DNA of 64,000 nt from an uncultured Corynebacterium sp. (GTDB lineage: Bacteria > Actinomycetota > Actinomycetes > Mycobacteriales > Mycobacteriaceae). The position numbers and the translations under genes were made by a program. The notes beneath the pieces are model-generated. The model was not told the origin of the DNA. It did not search any database and was given only the letters and a program-made list of their open reading frames with translations. This document shows positions 7,828 to 16,307 of this stretch, in pieces. The DNA lies in contig CALUBS010000005.1 in NCBI GenBank assembly GCA_943914355.1, forward strand, positions 1 to 64,000. Reading direction: 5' to 3'. Within the stretch, counting starts at the first letter, position 1. Every line of letters starts with the position of its first letter.

Positions 7828-9774
7828 CTAAGACTCCTCGGCGGCTTGTGGCTCGACTTGGAGGACAGAGGCGATAACCTCTTCTGCTTCTTCACGGGAG
7901 CTGGCCGAGTGCAGTTGGGCGCGGAAATCTTCCTTCATGATGGCGCGGGCGAGGGTGGACAGCAGCTTCAAGTGCTGTTTCCCAGCGTCATCGGGCACGG
8001 CGATAAGGAACGCTAAGCTCGTGGGTCCTTCTCCGGTGCCCCAGGTGATGCCACCTTCGGGAAGCCGGGCGAAGGCCAGCGTCGGTGTGGTAACCCCAGC
8101 GGAACGAGCGTGCGGGATGGCCACGCCGTGGCCCACGCCGGTGGAGTGTTGGGACTCGCGGGCAAGGGCGGCATCGGCAACCGCAGCGGCGTCGCTAATG
8201 CGGCCATCGGCTGCGGCGAGGGAAACGAGCGACTTGATGACGGCCTCGGAGTCATTACCGAGTGGCTCATCGAGGCTGATGGTAGAGGTACCGAGAAGCG
8301 GGAGCACTGTGGGCTCCTCCGTGTTCTCCTCTGTTTCCGGGGAGCGTTGGGTCAGGCGAATGAGCAGGAGCATGAGCGCGGCACACACGGCAACGCCGCA
8401 GAGCATGGACAGGAAGAACCAGGCCACCTGATCCACCGCGCCGAGGACGGCGACGATGGGGCCGCCGTGCATGACATGATCTTGGACGCCAAACGCGCCG
8501 GCCATGGCACCGGCGACGGCACCGCCCACCACGTTGGCCGGGATGACCTGCAGGGGACGCGCCGCGGCTAGGGGGATGGCGCCTTCGGTGATGCCGAAAA
8601 ATCCCATAAATAGCGCGGCGATACCGGAGTCCTTTTCCGCCTTATTGAACCAACCCCGGCGCAAGAGGGTGGCCACGCCCACGGCGAGCGGCGGGACCGC
8701 AATCGCGGCGGCGGCCATACCCATCGGGGCGGCATTTCCCGCGGCGATCATGCCGCCGCCAAACAGGAAGGCAGTCTTATTGAACGGCCCACCCATATCG
8801 AAAGCGATCATCGCGCCGATGATAAGACCCAGCACAATCGCCGATGAGCCTTCCAACCCGCTGAGGTATTCGGTCATGGCCTCAAAGGCGGTGGCAATCG
8901 GGGCGCCGATGAAATAGATGAAGGCCAAGCCCACTATCAACGTGGTGAAAATCGGGATGACGATAATCGGCCAAATCGGCGCGATGAATTTGTGCACCGG
9001 AATCTTTTTGATCGCAAGTGCCACGTAGCCGGAGAGAATACCGGTGACGATACCGCCCAAGAATCCGGCACCGGCCTCGGACCCATACAGCGAACCGGTT
9101 GTGGCGATGAGTCCGGTGATAAGGCCTGGCGCTAAACCTGGCCTATCCGCGATGCCAACGGCAATGTAGCCAGACAAGACCGGCACCATCAGCGAAAATG
9201 CCAGGCCACCGAGTTCATTGAGCGTATTCCAGAAGCTATCTTCAGGAATGGACAGCCCCTCCGGCGTGGGCGTGCCACCCAAGGACAACGCCACGGCGAT
9301 GAGCAATCCGCCGGTGACCACGAAAGGAATCATGTGGGAAACGCCGTTCATCAGCGCCTTGTACATGGTCTGCCCAATACCGCGCAGCCCCGCATCTTCC
9401 GCGGCGTCCTCCGCCTCGCTTGCCGATGTCCCCTTATCCTCCCCCTTCCATGGTGCCGCCTCCAAGGACTTGGTCAACAGCTGCTCGGGGTGCTTGATGG
9501 CCTCGTCCACGCCGGTGGCCACCAAGCGCTTGCCGTGGAATCGGTCCTTTGTGATGACGGTATCGGCACCGATGACAATGGCATCGGCTTGCTCAATGTC
9601 TTGTGCGCTGAAGTTGCCCTCCACGCCGATCGAACCGTGCGTTTCAATCTTGATGCGGTAGCTCAGCTTTTCGGCGGCAGCCTCTAAGTTCTCGGCGGCC
9701 ATATAGGTATGGGCGATACCCGTTGGGCACGCCGTGATGGCGAGAATGAAAGGCGAAGAATCTGATGTGCTCAT
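7828..9774 (-). CDS. fruA: PTS fructose-type transporter, EIIBCA fusion
   Basis: 648 residues in the order IIB-IIC-IIA. IIB (about 1-105) carries the phosphorylated cysteine in ITACPTGIAHTYMA (Cys16). IIC (about 130-480) has around nine membrane segments and the conserved GITEGAIPLA motif. IIA (about 500-640) carries the phospho-histidine in GHGVAIPHARS. It imports and phosphorylates fructose or a related sugar using HPr phosphate. No 1-phosphofructokinase or DeoR-type regulator is adjacent, which is unusual for this gene. The leader is about 180 bases long with an operator-like palindrome at its start. Confidence 0.92.
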   Translation of the reverse strand: MSTSDSSPFILAITACPTGIAHTYMAAENLEAAAEKLSYRIKIETHGSIGVEGNFSAQDIEQADAIVIGADTVITKDRFHGKRLVATGVDEAIKHPEQLLTKSLEAAPWKGEDKGTSASEAEDAAEDAGLRGIGQTMYKALMNGVSHMIPFVVTGGLLIAVALSLGGTPTPEGLSIPEDSFWNTLNELGGLAFSLMVPVLSGYIAVGIADRPGLAPGLITGLIATTGSLYGSEAGAGFLGGIVTGILSGYVALAIKKIPVHKFIAPIWPIIVIPIFTTLIVGLAFIYFIGAPIATAFEAMTEYLSGLEGSSAIVLGLIIGAMIAFDMGGPFNKTAFLFGGGMIAAGNAAPMGMAAAAIAVPPLAVGVATLLRRGWFNKAEKDSGIAALFMGFFGITEGAIPLAAARPLQVIPANVVGGAVAGAMAGAFGVQDHVMHGGPIVAVLGAVDQVAWFFLSMLCGVAVCAALMLLLIRLTQRSPETEENTEEPTVLPLLGTSTISLDEPLGNDSEAVIKSLVSLAAADGRISDAAAVADAALARESQHSTGVGHGVAIPHARSAGVTTPTLAFARLPEGGITWGTGEGPTSLAFLIAVPDDAGKQHLKLLSTLARAIMKEDFRAQLHSASSREEAEEVIASVLQVEPQAAEES

Positions 9775-10092
9775 ATTCTTATTAAAGGCACCCGGTTAAA
9801 CGAGCACAAGGAAAAGGGGAGGTTCTTTGTACAGAGTCCGGCGTGCAGGGCTCTATATGCAGGGTCCTATGCGCAACCTCCTATGCGCATCCTCCTCTGC
9901 GTCAATTGAAGGCGCGATGCGATTTTTGAGGGGCGACTTTGCTCAAATTGAGCATGGGACCTATAGCATCGCGGAGATCGCACCAGTGTTGACCGGCGGT
10001 ACCCTAGAAACAGAACTAGAAGTAAACCGTAACCGCCCGCATCTTGGGAACACGAATGAATCGTGTTCACTTGAACCGAAGAAAGCCGCATC
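9775..10092. promoter_or_regulatory. fruA / 2H phosphoesterase intergenic region with repeats
   Basis: No convincing gene lies in these 318 bases; the overlapping small frames have no family features. On the minus strand TGCTATAGG (-10 TATAGG at 9960-9965) is followed directly by the perfect palindrome GCTCAAATTGAGC (9941-9953), a classical operator position for fruA. TCCTATGCGCA is repeated at 9865 and 9879 in the fruA leader. On the other side a strong palindrome lies at 10048-10068. Confidence 0.5.
10048..10068. promoter_or_regulatory. palindromic operator before the 2H phosphoesterase gene
   Basis: Perfect 8-bp arms GAACACGA (10048-10055) and TCGTGTTC (10061-10068) are separated by 5 bases and end 24 bases before the downstream start codon. 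The arms resemble, but do not match, the actinobacterial SOS box. The cognate regulator is unknown. Confidence 0.5.
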
Positions 10093-10602
10093 GTGAGTAC
10101 AGCATCGCCGGATAATATCCTGCTCTACCTGCCAGAAAAGCAGGAAGAGCAGATTCGGGAGATCTTTGCAGGTCTTGCCGAGCACGGATTCCCCGTGCAA
10201 AACCAGCGCCCGCATATTACGGTGACCTTCGCGCCGGAGATGGAGCCCCACGTTGTGGAGCTTGCCGCGGAGCTTTTACCGGCGGTCATTCCGGCGACGT
10301 TTCGGCGCGTGGGAAACGTTATCTTCGGCACGAAGCGGAAACGAACCGTGGCTTGGTTATTAGAGACTAGCGATGAACTCGAAATGGCAGCGCGGAAGAT
10401 TAGCGCTGCCAATCCTGAGGGCCGCGGACCGCGCTGGACGCCGCACCTGACGATGGGTCTGCGCATACCGCGCGAGGACGTGGGCGACTATTTAACCGCG
10501 ATGGATGAGCTGACGTCCTCGCACTTCAAGGAACTTAACACTGTACAAGCTGCATATTGGCGCCCGCGCACGCAAGAAAAGACCGTGCTAGCGGGAGGCT
10601 AG
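10093..10602 (+). CDS. 2'-5' RNA ligase family / 2H phosphoesterase
   Basis: 169 residues with the two H-x-T/S signatures that define the 2H phosphoesterase superfamily: PHITVTF at about residues 40-46 and PHLTMGL at about 115-121. The members open or close cyclic phosphates or 2'-5' linkages in RNA or nucleotides. Start is GTG 10093; no strong ribosome-binding site is visible. The gene is alone and follows a palindromic operator. Substrate cannot be assigned. Confidence 0.85.
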   Translation: MSTASPDNILLYLPEKQEEQIREIFAGLAEHGFPVQNQRPHITVTFAPEMEPHVVELAAELLPAVIPATFRRVGNVIFGTKRKRTVAWLLETSDELEMAARKISAANPEGRGPRWTPHLTMGLRIPREDVGDYLTAMDELTSSHFKELNTVQAAYWRPRTQEKTVLAGG

Positions 10603-10607
10603 CCAGC

Positions 10608-11027
10608 TCATGACATTAAGCTCCTGAGCTCGAACTCGCGACGGTACGCCGTATTGATGTACTCCCGTGCCGCCATCATTTGCAGCGTTCCATACTTGGA
10701 ATTGGACGGATCGACCAAGAGCTCGCACTTTTGCAGAGCTTCATGTTGCGCCACCGTGTCTGCGGTATCTAGGCACATGAGATCGATGCCGTCGCCGTAG
10801 CGGGCGTAAAACGCCGTGGCAACGTCGAGTACGTTGGGACGCTCAGCTTTCGCGCGCGAGAAATCGACCGAATAGGCAAGGTCAACATCATTCGCATTGG
10901 CGGCATCTACGTGCGCGCTGCCAAAAAGAACCAGCAGGTCAATGCCGGTATCCAAGCAGAATGACTCCAAGGAACCGTCATCGGCCTCAGCGCGCAACCG
11001 CGCGACAAGCTGTGCTGGAGTACTCAT
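10608..11027 (-). CDS. MNT-type nucleotidyltransferase domain protein
   Basis: About 139 residues. The fold signature of minimal nucleotidyltransferases is visible as LFGSA followed by NDVDLAY (G-S, then D-x-D about ten residues later) plus a third acidic residue in GDGIDLM. Such proteins usually work as MNT antitoxins or AMPylators with a HEPN partner. No HEPN gene is next to it; the C-terminal part (YGTLQMMAAREYINTAYR) is helical and may replace it. The start at 11027 has AAGGTG eight bases upstream; GTG 11036 is an alternative. Confidence 0.75.
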   Translation of the reverse strand: MSTPAQLVARLRAEADDGSLESFCLDTGIDLLVLFGSAHVDAANANDVDLAYSVDFSRAKAERPNVLDVATAFYARYGDGIDLMCLDTADTVAQHEALQKCELLVDPSNSKYGTLQMMAAREYINTAYRREFELRSLMS

Positions 11028-11083
11028 AACCATCACCTTACCAACGCCGTCAGCAGGCAGAGACGCGCAGAATTGCGATGTGC

Positions 11084-12286
11084 TTAAAGCAGCGCCTGAA
11101 TCTCGCGGGCGACGCGCAAGACGGTGAGGTCCTGGCCCGGCTTGCCGATGACCTGCACCGCATCACCCACTCCCGTGGTGTCCCTCGTGTGCAGCGGGAT
11201 AGTGATCGCCGGCCAGCCCACGACATTGAATGGCTCGGTCCAGCGGCGCAGGCTGGCAGCGGAATCCGCAGTGTTTTCTTCGGTGATGTCGTCCCATTTG
11301 ATGGGGCCGGCGTCGAGGGTGGGGGTGAGGATGATGGGGGAGGCATCGAAAAGCGTTAGTGCTTCCTCGCGCAACTCCTCTACCTGCTGCGCTGCAGCGT
11401 CGTAGTCTGCCTGAGAAATATCCTGCCCGCCGAGGATGCGCTCCAAGATGACATCCTGGTACTTATCCCGCTGGTCAAGGTAGGGCTGGTGGACGTCATA
11501 AGCCTCCTTGACGCGCATCGGAGCGTAGAGCTTCGCGGTGGTAGCGATGGTGGATTCGAGCTGGGAGTAATCGAGGCGCTCTACGGCTGCGAACGCGGAA
11601 TCCTGCAGCGCAGACAGCAGACCAGCAAAGCGCTCACCTTTGGTTTGCAACGCAGAGACATCGATGGTGGATACAGTCTTGGCCGGAGTGGGTGCCTCAT
11701 CCACCGTGGCTAGCAGGGCCTGCTCGATGAGCTCGATGGAGCTGGCGAAGAAACCGATGCAATCGAAGCTCGGCGCGAAGGGGAAGACGCCATCGAGCGG
11801 GATCGTACCGGTGGTGGGCTTAAAACCGAGGACGCCCTGGCTGGCGGCCGGGACGCGCACGGAACCGGCGCTATCGGAACCCACCGTGAGATCTAGCGCC
11901 TCGCACGCAACCAGCGCCGCCGACCCAGAGCTGGATCCGCCGCCGCAGACCTGTGGATCGCGAGGATTGATCACGCGCCCATACGCGGAGGCGTCACCCA
12001 AGATGCCATAGGAAAACTCCTGGAGGTTGGCCTTGGCAACGGGAATCGCGCCGGCATCCATTAGCCGCTGTGCCACCGTGGCATTCATGGTCGGAGCCGG
12101 TCCCATATCCACGTTGGTGCCACAGGTCATTGGCACCCCGGCGATATCCACGATGTCTTTAAAAGCAACAGGCAATCCGCGCAGCGTAAGTGCAGTATCT
12201 ACGGCATCCTCATCAAAAGGAATGGTGGAAATCACCGCGTTAAAATCTTGCTGTGCCTGGGTCAGGCGGTCAGAAATTGAAGGCAT
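11084..12286 (-). CDS. amidase signature family hydrolase
   Basis: About 400 residues, slightly shorter than typical amidases. The Ser-cisSer-Lys triad is visible: Lys43 in VAFKD, the serine-rich GGGSSSGSAALVA, and the nucleophile region VGSDSAGSVRVPA. It hydrolyses a carboxamide or related bond in the cytoplasm; the substrate is unknown. The start at 12286 (MPSISDR) begins the family-like sequence; the frame stays open to 13027 but that part is antisense to the nucleoside hydrolase gene and is not coding. It is divergent from that hydrolase. Confidence 0.88.
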   Translation of the reverse strand: MPSISDRLTQAQQDFNAVISTIPFDEDAVDTALTLRGLPVAFKDIVDIAGVPMTCGTNVDMGPAPTMNATVAQRLMDAGAIPVAKANLQEFSYGILGDASAYGRVINPRDPQVCGGGSSSGSAALVACEALDLTVGSDSAGSVRVPAASQGVLGFKPTTGTIPLDGVFPFAPSFDCIGFFASSIELIEQALLATVDEAPTPAKTVSTIDVSALQTKGERFAGLLSALQDSAFAAVERLDYSQLESTIATTAKLYAPMRVKEAYDVHQPYLDQRDKYQDVILERILGGQDISQADYDAAAQQVEELREEALTLFDASPIILTPTLDAGPIKWDDITEENTADSAASLRRWTEPFNVVGWPAITIPLHTRDTTGVGDAVQVIGKPGQDLTVLRVAREIQALL

Positions 12287-12309
12287 GGCGGGGCGAATTC
12301 CTTTCCACG

Positions 12310-12430
12310 ACGGTTTATACCGTTTACGGGGTGAGTTGCTGCTTTCCAGGGTACAGCTGGTGAGCACAGAGGAATTGAAGCTGCGCCACAGGATGAGACC
12401 GTGGCAGTCTTCACCGACCAAAAGTAGGCT
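12310..12430 (+). promoter_or_regulatory. divergent amidase / nucleoside hydrolase control region
   Basis: The inverted repeat ACGGT-TTAT-ACCGT lies at 12310-12323, close to the amidase start. On the plus strand a -10 hexamer TAGGCT lies at 12425-12430, six bases before the nucleoside hydrolase ATG, so transcription should start at the start codon and give a leaderless mRNA. Confidence 0.5.
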
Positions 12431-12436
12431 CAAGAT

Positions 12437-13393
12437 ATGACGCGAAAAATTATTCTGGACTGCGACCCCGGCCATGATGACGCAGTAGCTTTGCTCTTGG
12501 CCATGGGCAATCCCAACATTGATTTGCTGGGCATTACCACCGTCGGAGGCAACCAGACCTTGGACAAGGTCGCCCGCAATGCGCTGGTGGTCAAGGAGAT
12601 CGCCGGCCACCCAGAGATTCCGGTCTACGCCGGCTGCGATCGCCCGCTCGTGCGCCCCGTAGAAGTTGCTGAGTCCATCCACGGCTCCACCGGCATGGAT
12701 GTTAATGGCGTCGAGCTTCCGGACCCAAGCACCGCGCTTGCCGATGCCCACGCCATCGACTTCATCATCGACATCATCATGGCCCATGAACCCGGCACCA
12801 TTACCTTGGTTCCAACGGGTCCGTTGACCAATATCGCTATGGCCGCGCGCAAAGAACCGCGCATCGTAGAGCGTGTCAAAGAGGTTGTGCTTATGGGCGG
12901 CGGCTACCACGAAGGCAATTGGTCCCCAGTCGCCGAATTCAATATCAAGATCGATCCTGAGGCAGCACATATCGTCTTCGAAGAGCCGTGGTCGGTCACC
13001 ATGGTCGGGCTCGACCTTACCCACCAAGCACTAGCAACAGCCGAGGTCGAAGCCGAAATTAAGGCGTTGAATACGCCCGTCTCAGACTTTGTTGTCGGCC
13101 TCTTCGGCTTCTTCCGTGAGGCGTATCAGCAAAACCAAGGATTTACGGATCCTCCGGTTCACGATCCATGCACGGTGGCTTACCTCATCGAACCGAGCAT
13201 CGTGCAAACCCGCAAAGCACCCGTGCATGTCGAGCTCGCCGGCGTACTTACCACCGGCATGACCGTGACTGACCTGCGGGAACCCGCTGATGACAGCTGC
13301 CATACCCAGGTCGCTACCAAGCTGGATCATCCGGGATTCTGGAAATTGGTAACTGACGCCCTCAAAAATCTCGCCTTTAAAGATAGATATTAG
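12437..13393 (+). CDS. inosine-uridine preferring nucleoside hydrolase
   Basis: 318 residues. The calcium-binding aspartate cluster DCDPGHDDA is at residues 8-16, and the family segments VPTGPLTNIA, VLMGGG and AEFNIKIDPEAA follow, ending with the catalytic-site VHDP. It splits ribonucleosides to base and ribose for salvage. The mRNA is probably leaderless (TAGGCT six bases upstream). Its last four bases overlap the convergent low-GC gene. Confidence 0.93.
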   Translation: MTRKIILDCDPGHDDAVALLLAMGNPNIDLLGITTVGGNQTLDKVARNALVVKEIAGHPEIPVYAGCDRPLVRPVEVAESIHGSTGMDVNGVELPDPSTALADAHAIDFIIDIIMAHEPGTITLVPTGPLTNIAMAARKEPRIVERVKEVVLMGGGYHEGNWSPVAEFNIKIDPEAAHIVFEEPWSVTMVGLDLTHQALATAEVEAEIKALNTPVSDFVVGLFGFFREAYQQNQGFTDPPVHDPCTVAYLIEPSIVQTRKAPVHVELAGVLTTGMTVTDLREPADDSCHTQVATKLDHPGFWKLVTDALKNLAFKDRY

Positions 13394-14295
13394 GGAAATC
13401 GTGTCAACCGGACGCCAGCTCGACAGATACACACCTGAATTGGAGGTCCCCAACAGTGAATTGAAAAAAAGTCTTTGGATTCTGGGAAGTATGTGTAATG
13501 GACATCGGATTTAAATCCGGTCATGACTTCTGAAACCACAGTGAGGTTTCTGCTGTCTGCTATAACGTGCTCAAGTTCAGGAATTTTTCCCCTTAATTCG
13601 GCCCAGTCACTCGAAAAACGATCGTCGTAAAGAGTTTTTACTGAATCGACCACGATTAAGGCGTTTTCATTGTGTTTCCATACAAATGCTGAATTGCATT
13701 CGTCATCGCTGAGGAAGGAGTGGTCGGGTTCTCTTCCCTGAACTTTTACTGTCGAAATAGGCCACTTTGGTTCAGGCTTTTTGAACTTTTTATTGGCTAG
13801 ATTTTCAAGAGCGATCAAAAATCTGTCGTTTTGGACTGTCCTTGGGAGGTAAGAGTGTCTTTCTTGCTCGATTAATTCGGCTTGCGCTATCTTTGAGGCA
13901 AGAACCTTTTCGGAGTATGGTCCATTTTCGTACCCAAAAATATCCCAGTAAACGGGAATATTTAGATCGGGCCGTGCCGACATCACCCCAGTTAAGCGGT
14001 GTCGCCCGTTGGTGACTTGCCATGGAGAATTATTTTCAGGATCTCCCCCAAAGCAAGTACTTGCTTTGGGAGGATCTATGAGCCAGCTTTTTAAAATCCT
14101 GGCTGTTGTAGGGGATACATTGGAAATGTTGAGGTCGTGAAAGAGGAATGGTCTTAGATTATTTGCTATTTCATACCAATCAGGCTGACTTGGATAACGA
14201 TGCTCCTTGGTCGGATCCTCAACCTTTGCCCCGAAACTGTCGAGTCTTTGTTTTGAGAATTCAAACCAGTGTTCATTAATTGTGTGCCGACCCAT
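13390..14295 (-). CDS. unknown low-GC protein with a ParB-like NGRHRL motif
   Basis: 301 residues; I do not recognise the family. The base composition is clearly AT-richer than both neighbours, which points to recent acquisition. A VTNGRHRLTGVMSA segment at about residues 93-106 resembles the nucleotide-binding NGxHR motif of ParB/Srx-like CTPase or ATPase domains. The rest is charged and soluble, with no membrane segment. A palindrome overlaps its start codon, which suggests that the gene or its neighbour is controlled there. Function is open; a DNA-binding or defence-related role is only speculation. Confidence 0.65.
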   Translation of the reverse strand: MGRHTINEHWFEFSKQRLDSFGAKVEDPTKEHRYPSQPDWYEIANNLRPFLFHDLNISNVSPTTARILKSWLIDPPKASTCFGGDPENNSPWQVTNGRHRLTGVMSARPDLNIPVYWDIFGYENGPYSEKVLASKIAQAELIEQERHSYLPRTVQNDRFLIALENLANKKFKKPEPKWPISTVKVQGREPDHSFLSDDECNSAFVWKHNENALIVVDSVKTLYDDRFSSDWAELRGKIPELEHVIADSRNLTVVSEVMTGFKSDVHYTYFPESKDFFSIHCWGPPIQVCICRAGVRLTRFP

Positions 14296-14311
14296 ATGAT
14301 TAAGATATCAT
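14292..14311. promoter_or_regulatory. palindrome overlapping the start of the NGRHRL gene
   Basis: ATATGAT (14292-14298) and ATCATAT (14305-14311) are perfect 7-bp arms with a 6-base spacer. The left arm contains the gene's ATG on the minus strand. It may be an autorepression site, or an operator for the divergent gluconokinase gene 135 bases away. Confidence 0.5.
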
Positions 14312-14446
14312 ATAGGAATAAGTGTTCTAGGAAATTTTAGCTAATACCGCCGGAATGTTCTGTTCTTAGCTTGCCTTCTCGCTATTCTGAGCGGTAGTAG
14401 AGGAGTGGATAAACTCGATAGAAAGAACCCAGCCTGAGGAGTCACC

Positions 14447-14956
14447 ATGAACCAGAATACATTCCGTCATGTCGTCGTCATGGGAGTCTCTGGCTCGGGC
14501 AAGACGACGGTGGGGCAGGCCCTGTCGCCGTTGGTGGGGCTAGAGTACCGCGACGGCGATGATATGCACCCGCAGACAAATATCGACAAGATGGCCGCGG
14601 GAACGCCGCTGAATGATGAGGACCGGGAGCCGTGGCTAAAACAGATTGGTCAGTGGCTGGCGGATAGGCCAGAAGGTGCGATGGTGGGGTGCAGCGCGTT
14701 GAAGCGAAAGTATCGAGATCTGATTAGAAAGTACTGCCCAGGCGTGGCGTTTGTGCACGTACATGGTGACTTTGATGTGTTGTATGAGCGGATGCAACAC
14801 CGGCCGGGACACTTCATGCCAGCGTCGCTGTTGCAGTCGCAGTTCGACACCTTGGAGCCGCTGGAAGAGGACGAAACTGGCCGCGTTTTCGATGTGACGC
14901 GGCCAGCGGAAGATATTGCAGAAGACGCTGCTGCTTTGATAAAGACCGGCGCCTAA
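14447..14956 (+). CDS. gntK: gluconokinase
   Basis: 169 residues with Walker A GVSGSGKTTVG at 13-23, then DGDDMHP, the gluconate-binding region NIDKMAAGTPLNDEDREPWL and CSALKRKYRDLIR. It phosphorylates gluconate to 6-phosphogluconate for the pentose phosphate pathway. GAGGAG lies seven bases before the ATG, and a -10-like TAAACT is at 14410-14415. It is convergent with a gluconate permease gene that is broken, so its supply of gluconate must come from another importer or from the cell itself. Confidence 0.95.
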   Translation: MNQNTFRHVVVMGVSGSGKTTVGQALSPLVGLEYRDGDDMHPQTNIDKMAAGTPLNDEDREPWLKQIGQWLADRPEGAMVGCSALKRKYRDLIRKYCPGVAFVHVHGDFDVLYERMQHRPGHFMPASLLQSQFDTLEPLEEDETGRVFDVTRPAEDIAEDAAALIKTGA

Positions 14957-16139
14957 AAGACTGCAGCCGCGCCGTAGAGGACTAGGACGAGTGCGAAGCC
15001 AATGACGGAGATGAGCATCTGATTAACGGTCCATGTCTTCAGCGTTGTCATCGTGTCCATGCCCATCAGGCGGCCGACGAGCCAGAAGCCGGAATCGTTA
15101 ACGTGCGAGCCGAAGACCGAACCGGCGGCGGTGGCCACAACGATGAGTGCGAGTTGGAGCTCGGTGAAACCGCCAGCTTCCACGGCGGGAACCATGAGGG
15201 CAGCAGCAGTGGTGAGTGCGACGGTGGCTGAACCTTGTGCCAGGCGGAGGGCTACGGCGATGAGATAGCAGGCCAGGATGACGGGGATGCCGAGGCCGGA
15301 GAGGGAATCGGCAAGCGCATCGCCAATGCCTGAGGTGCGAAGCACCCCGCCGAACATGCCGCCTGCACCGGTAATGAGCACGACAGAACAGATAGGGCCA
15401 AGCGAGGAGTCAACGAGTTTTTCCAGCGCCGTCTTTTCCACGCTGCGGCGCAAGCCGAGGACTACCAGCGCGATAAGCACTGTAATCAGCAGTGCGATTG
15501 GAGTTTGGCCGAGCATGACGAAGAACCTGACCCACGTGGCATCGGCATCGATTGTGCCGTAGGAAGCTAGGGCGTTGAGCCCAGTATTAAAGAAGATGAG
15601 CACCATCGGGATGAGCAAAATAGAAATCACTGTGGTGGCGGAGGCAGGTAGACATGCATGACAGAAAATGCGCCGGCGGCTGGCAGGCCAAAAGCAATGA
15701 CTGGGCCATTCAAGCGGCGGGCGACGGCAAAGATAACCGGCAGCATCACGATAAGACCAGCGTCGAAGAAGATAGGAAAGCCCATAATCAGTGAGGCAAT
15801 GCCGAGTGCAAGGGGTGCTTTATTTTCGCCAAAGCGGCGAACCATGGCATCGGCAAGCGACTGAGCACCGCCGGAAGCTTCCACGAGCCGGCCGATCATG
15901 GCGCCGAGTCCCACCAGAAGCGCCACCGAGCCAAGGGTCGAGCTGAAACTTTCCGTCATCGTAGGGACAATGCCTTCGAGCGGTATGCCAGCTGCAAGTG
16001 CTGTCAGCGCGGAGACCACCAGCAGAGTGAGAAAAGCGTGGAGCTTTAAATATATAACCAGCACCAAAATCACAGCGATTGCAGCGACCGCAATCCCTAG
16101 CAGCGGACCAGTGGACAATGTGGGTTCCCACGTCTCCAT
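14953..16139 (-). pseudogene. gntP: gluconate:H+ symporter GntP with internal deletion
   Basis: The N-terminal half (16139 down to 15627, 170 residues) runs through GFPIFFDAGLIVMLPV and ends at HVYLPPPPQ followed by a stop. The C-terminal half (15630 to 14953, 225 residues) resumes in another frame at ISILLIPMVL and ends normally (GSVFGSHVNDSGFWL). Intact GntP proteins have LPPHPGP at this point and then about 60 more residues before the segment that resumes. The sum, 395 residues, is short of the usual 440-450 by that amount. So an internal deletion also shifted the frame. The four-base overlap of the two frames (GTGA) could allow coupled translation of two half-transporters, but missing membrane segments make function unlikely. 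Confidence 0.8.
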
Positions 16140-16258
16140 AGAGAAGGCTCCTTTTCATGTGCAAACCTTTGAATATGGGCAACGTTAGCAGTAGCTCTGC
16201 TAGCCGATGCCCACATTTCCCCAACGTGGCTTATCCACCGCCCCGAAACTGGGCATAT

Positions 16259-16291
16259 AAAAATCCCCTGGTTCCAGTGAAGGACCAGGGG
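16259..16291 (-). terminator. Rho-independent terminator of the snapalysin-like gene
   Basis: On the minus strand a stem built from CCCCTGGTCC and GGAACCAGGGG with a 6-base loop is followed by ATTTTTAT. It lies just after the protease stop codon. Confidence 0.85.
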
Positions 16292-16307
16292 AGAAGTCGA
16301 GGCGTGC

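Noticed and set aside
9827..10096. Small frames on both strands in the fruA upstream gap
   Set aside because: No ribosome-binding site or domain, and the region is better explained by promoter, operator and repeats.
12287..13027. Extension of the amidase frame to 13027
   Set aside because: The added 247 residues are antisense to the nucleoside hydrolase and do not resemble any amidase N-terminus; the family sequence starts at 12286.
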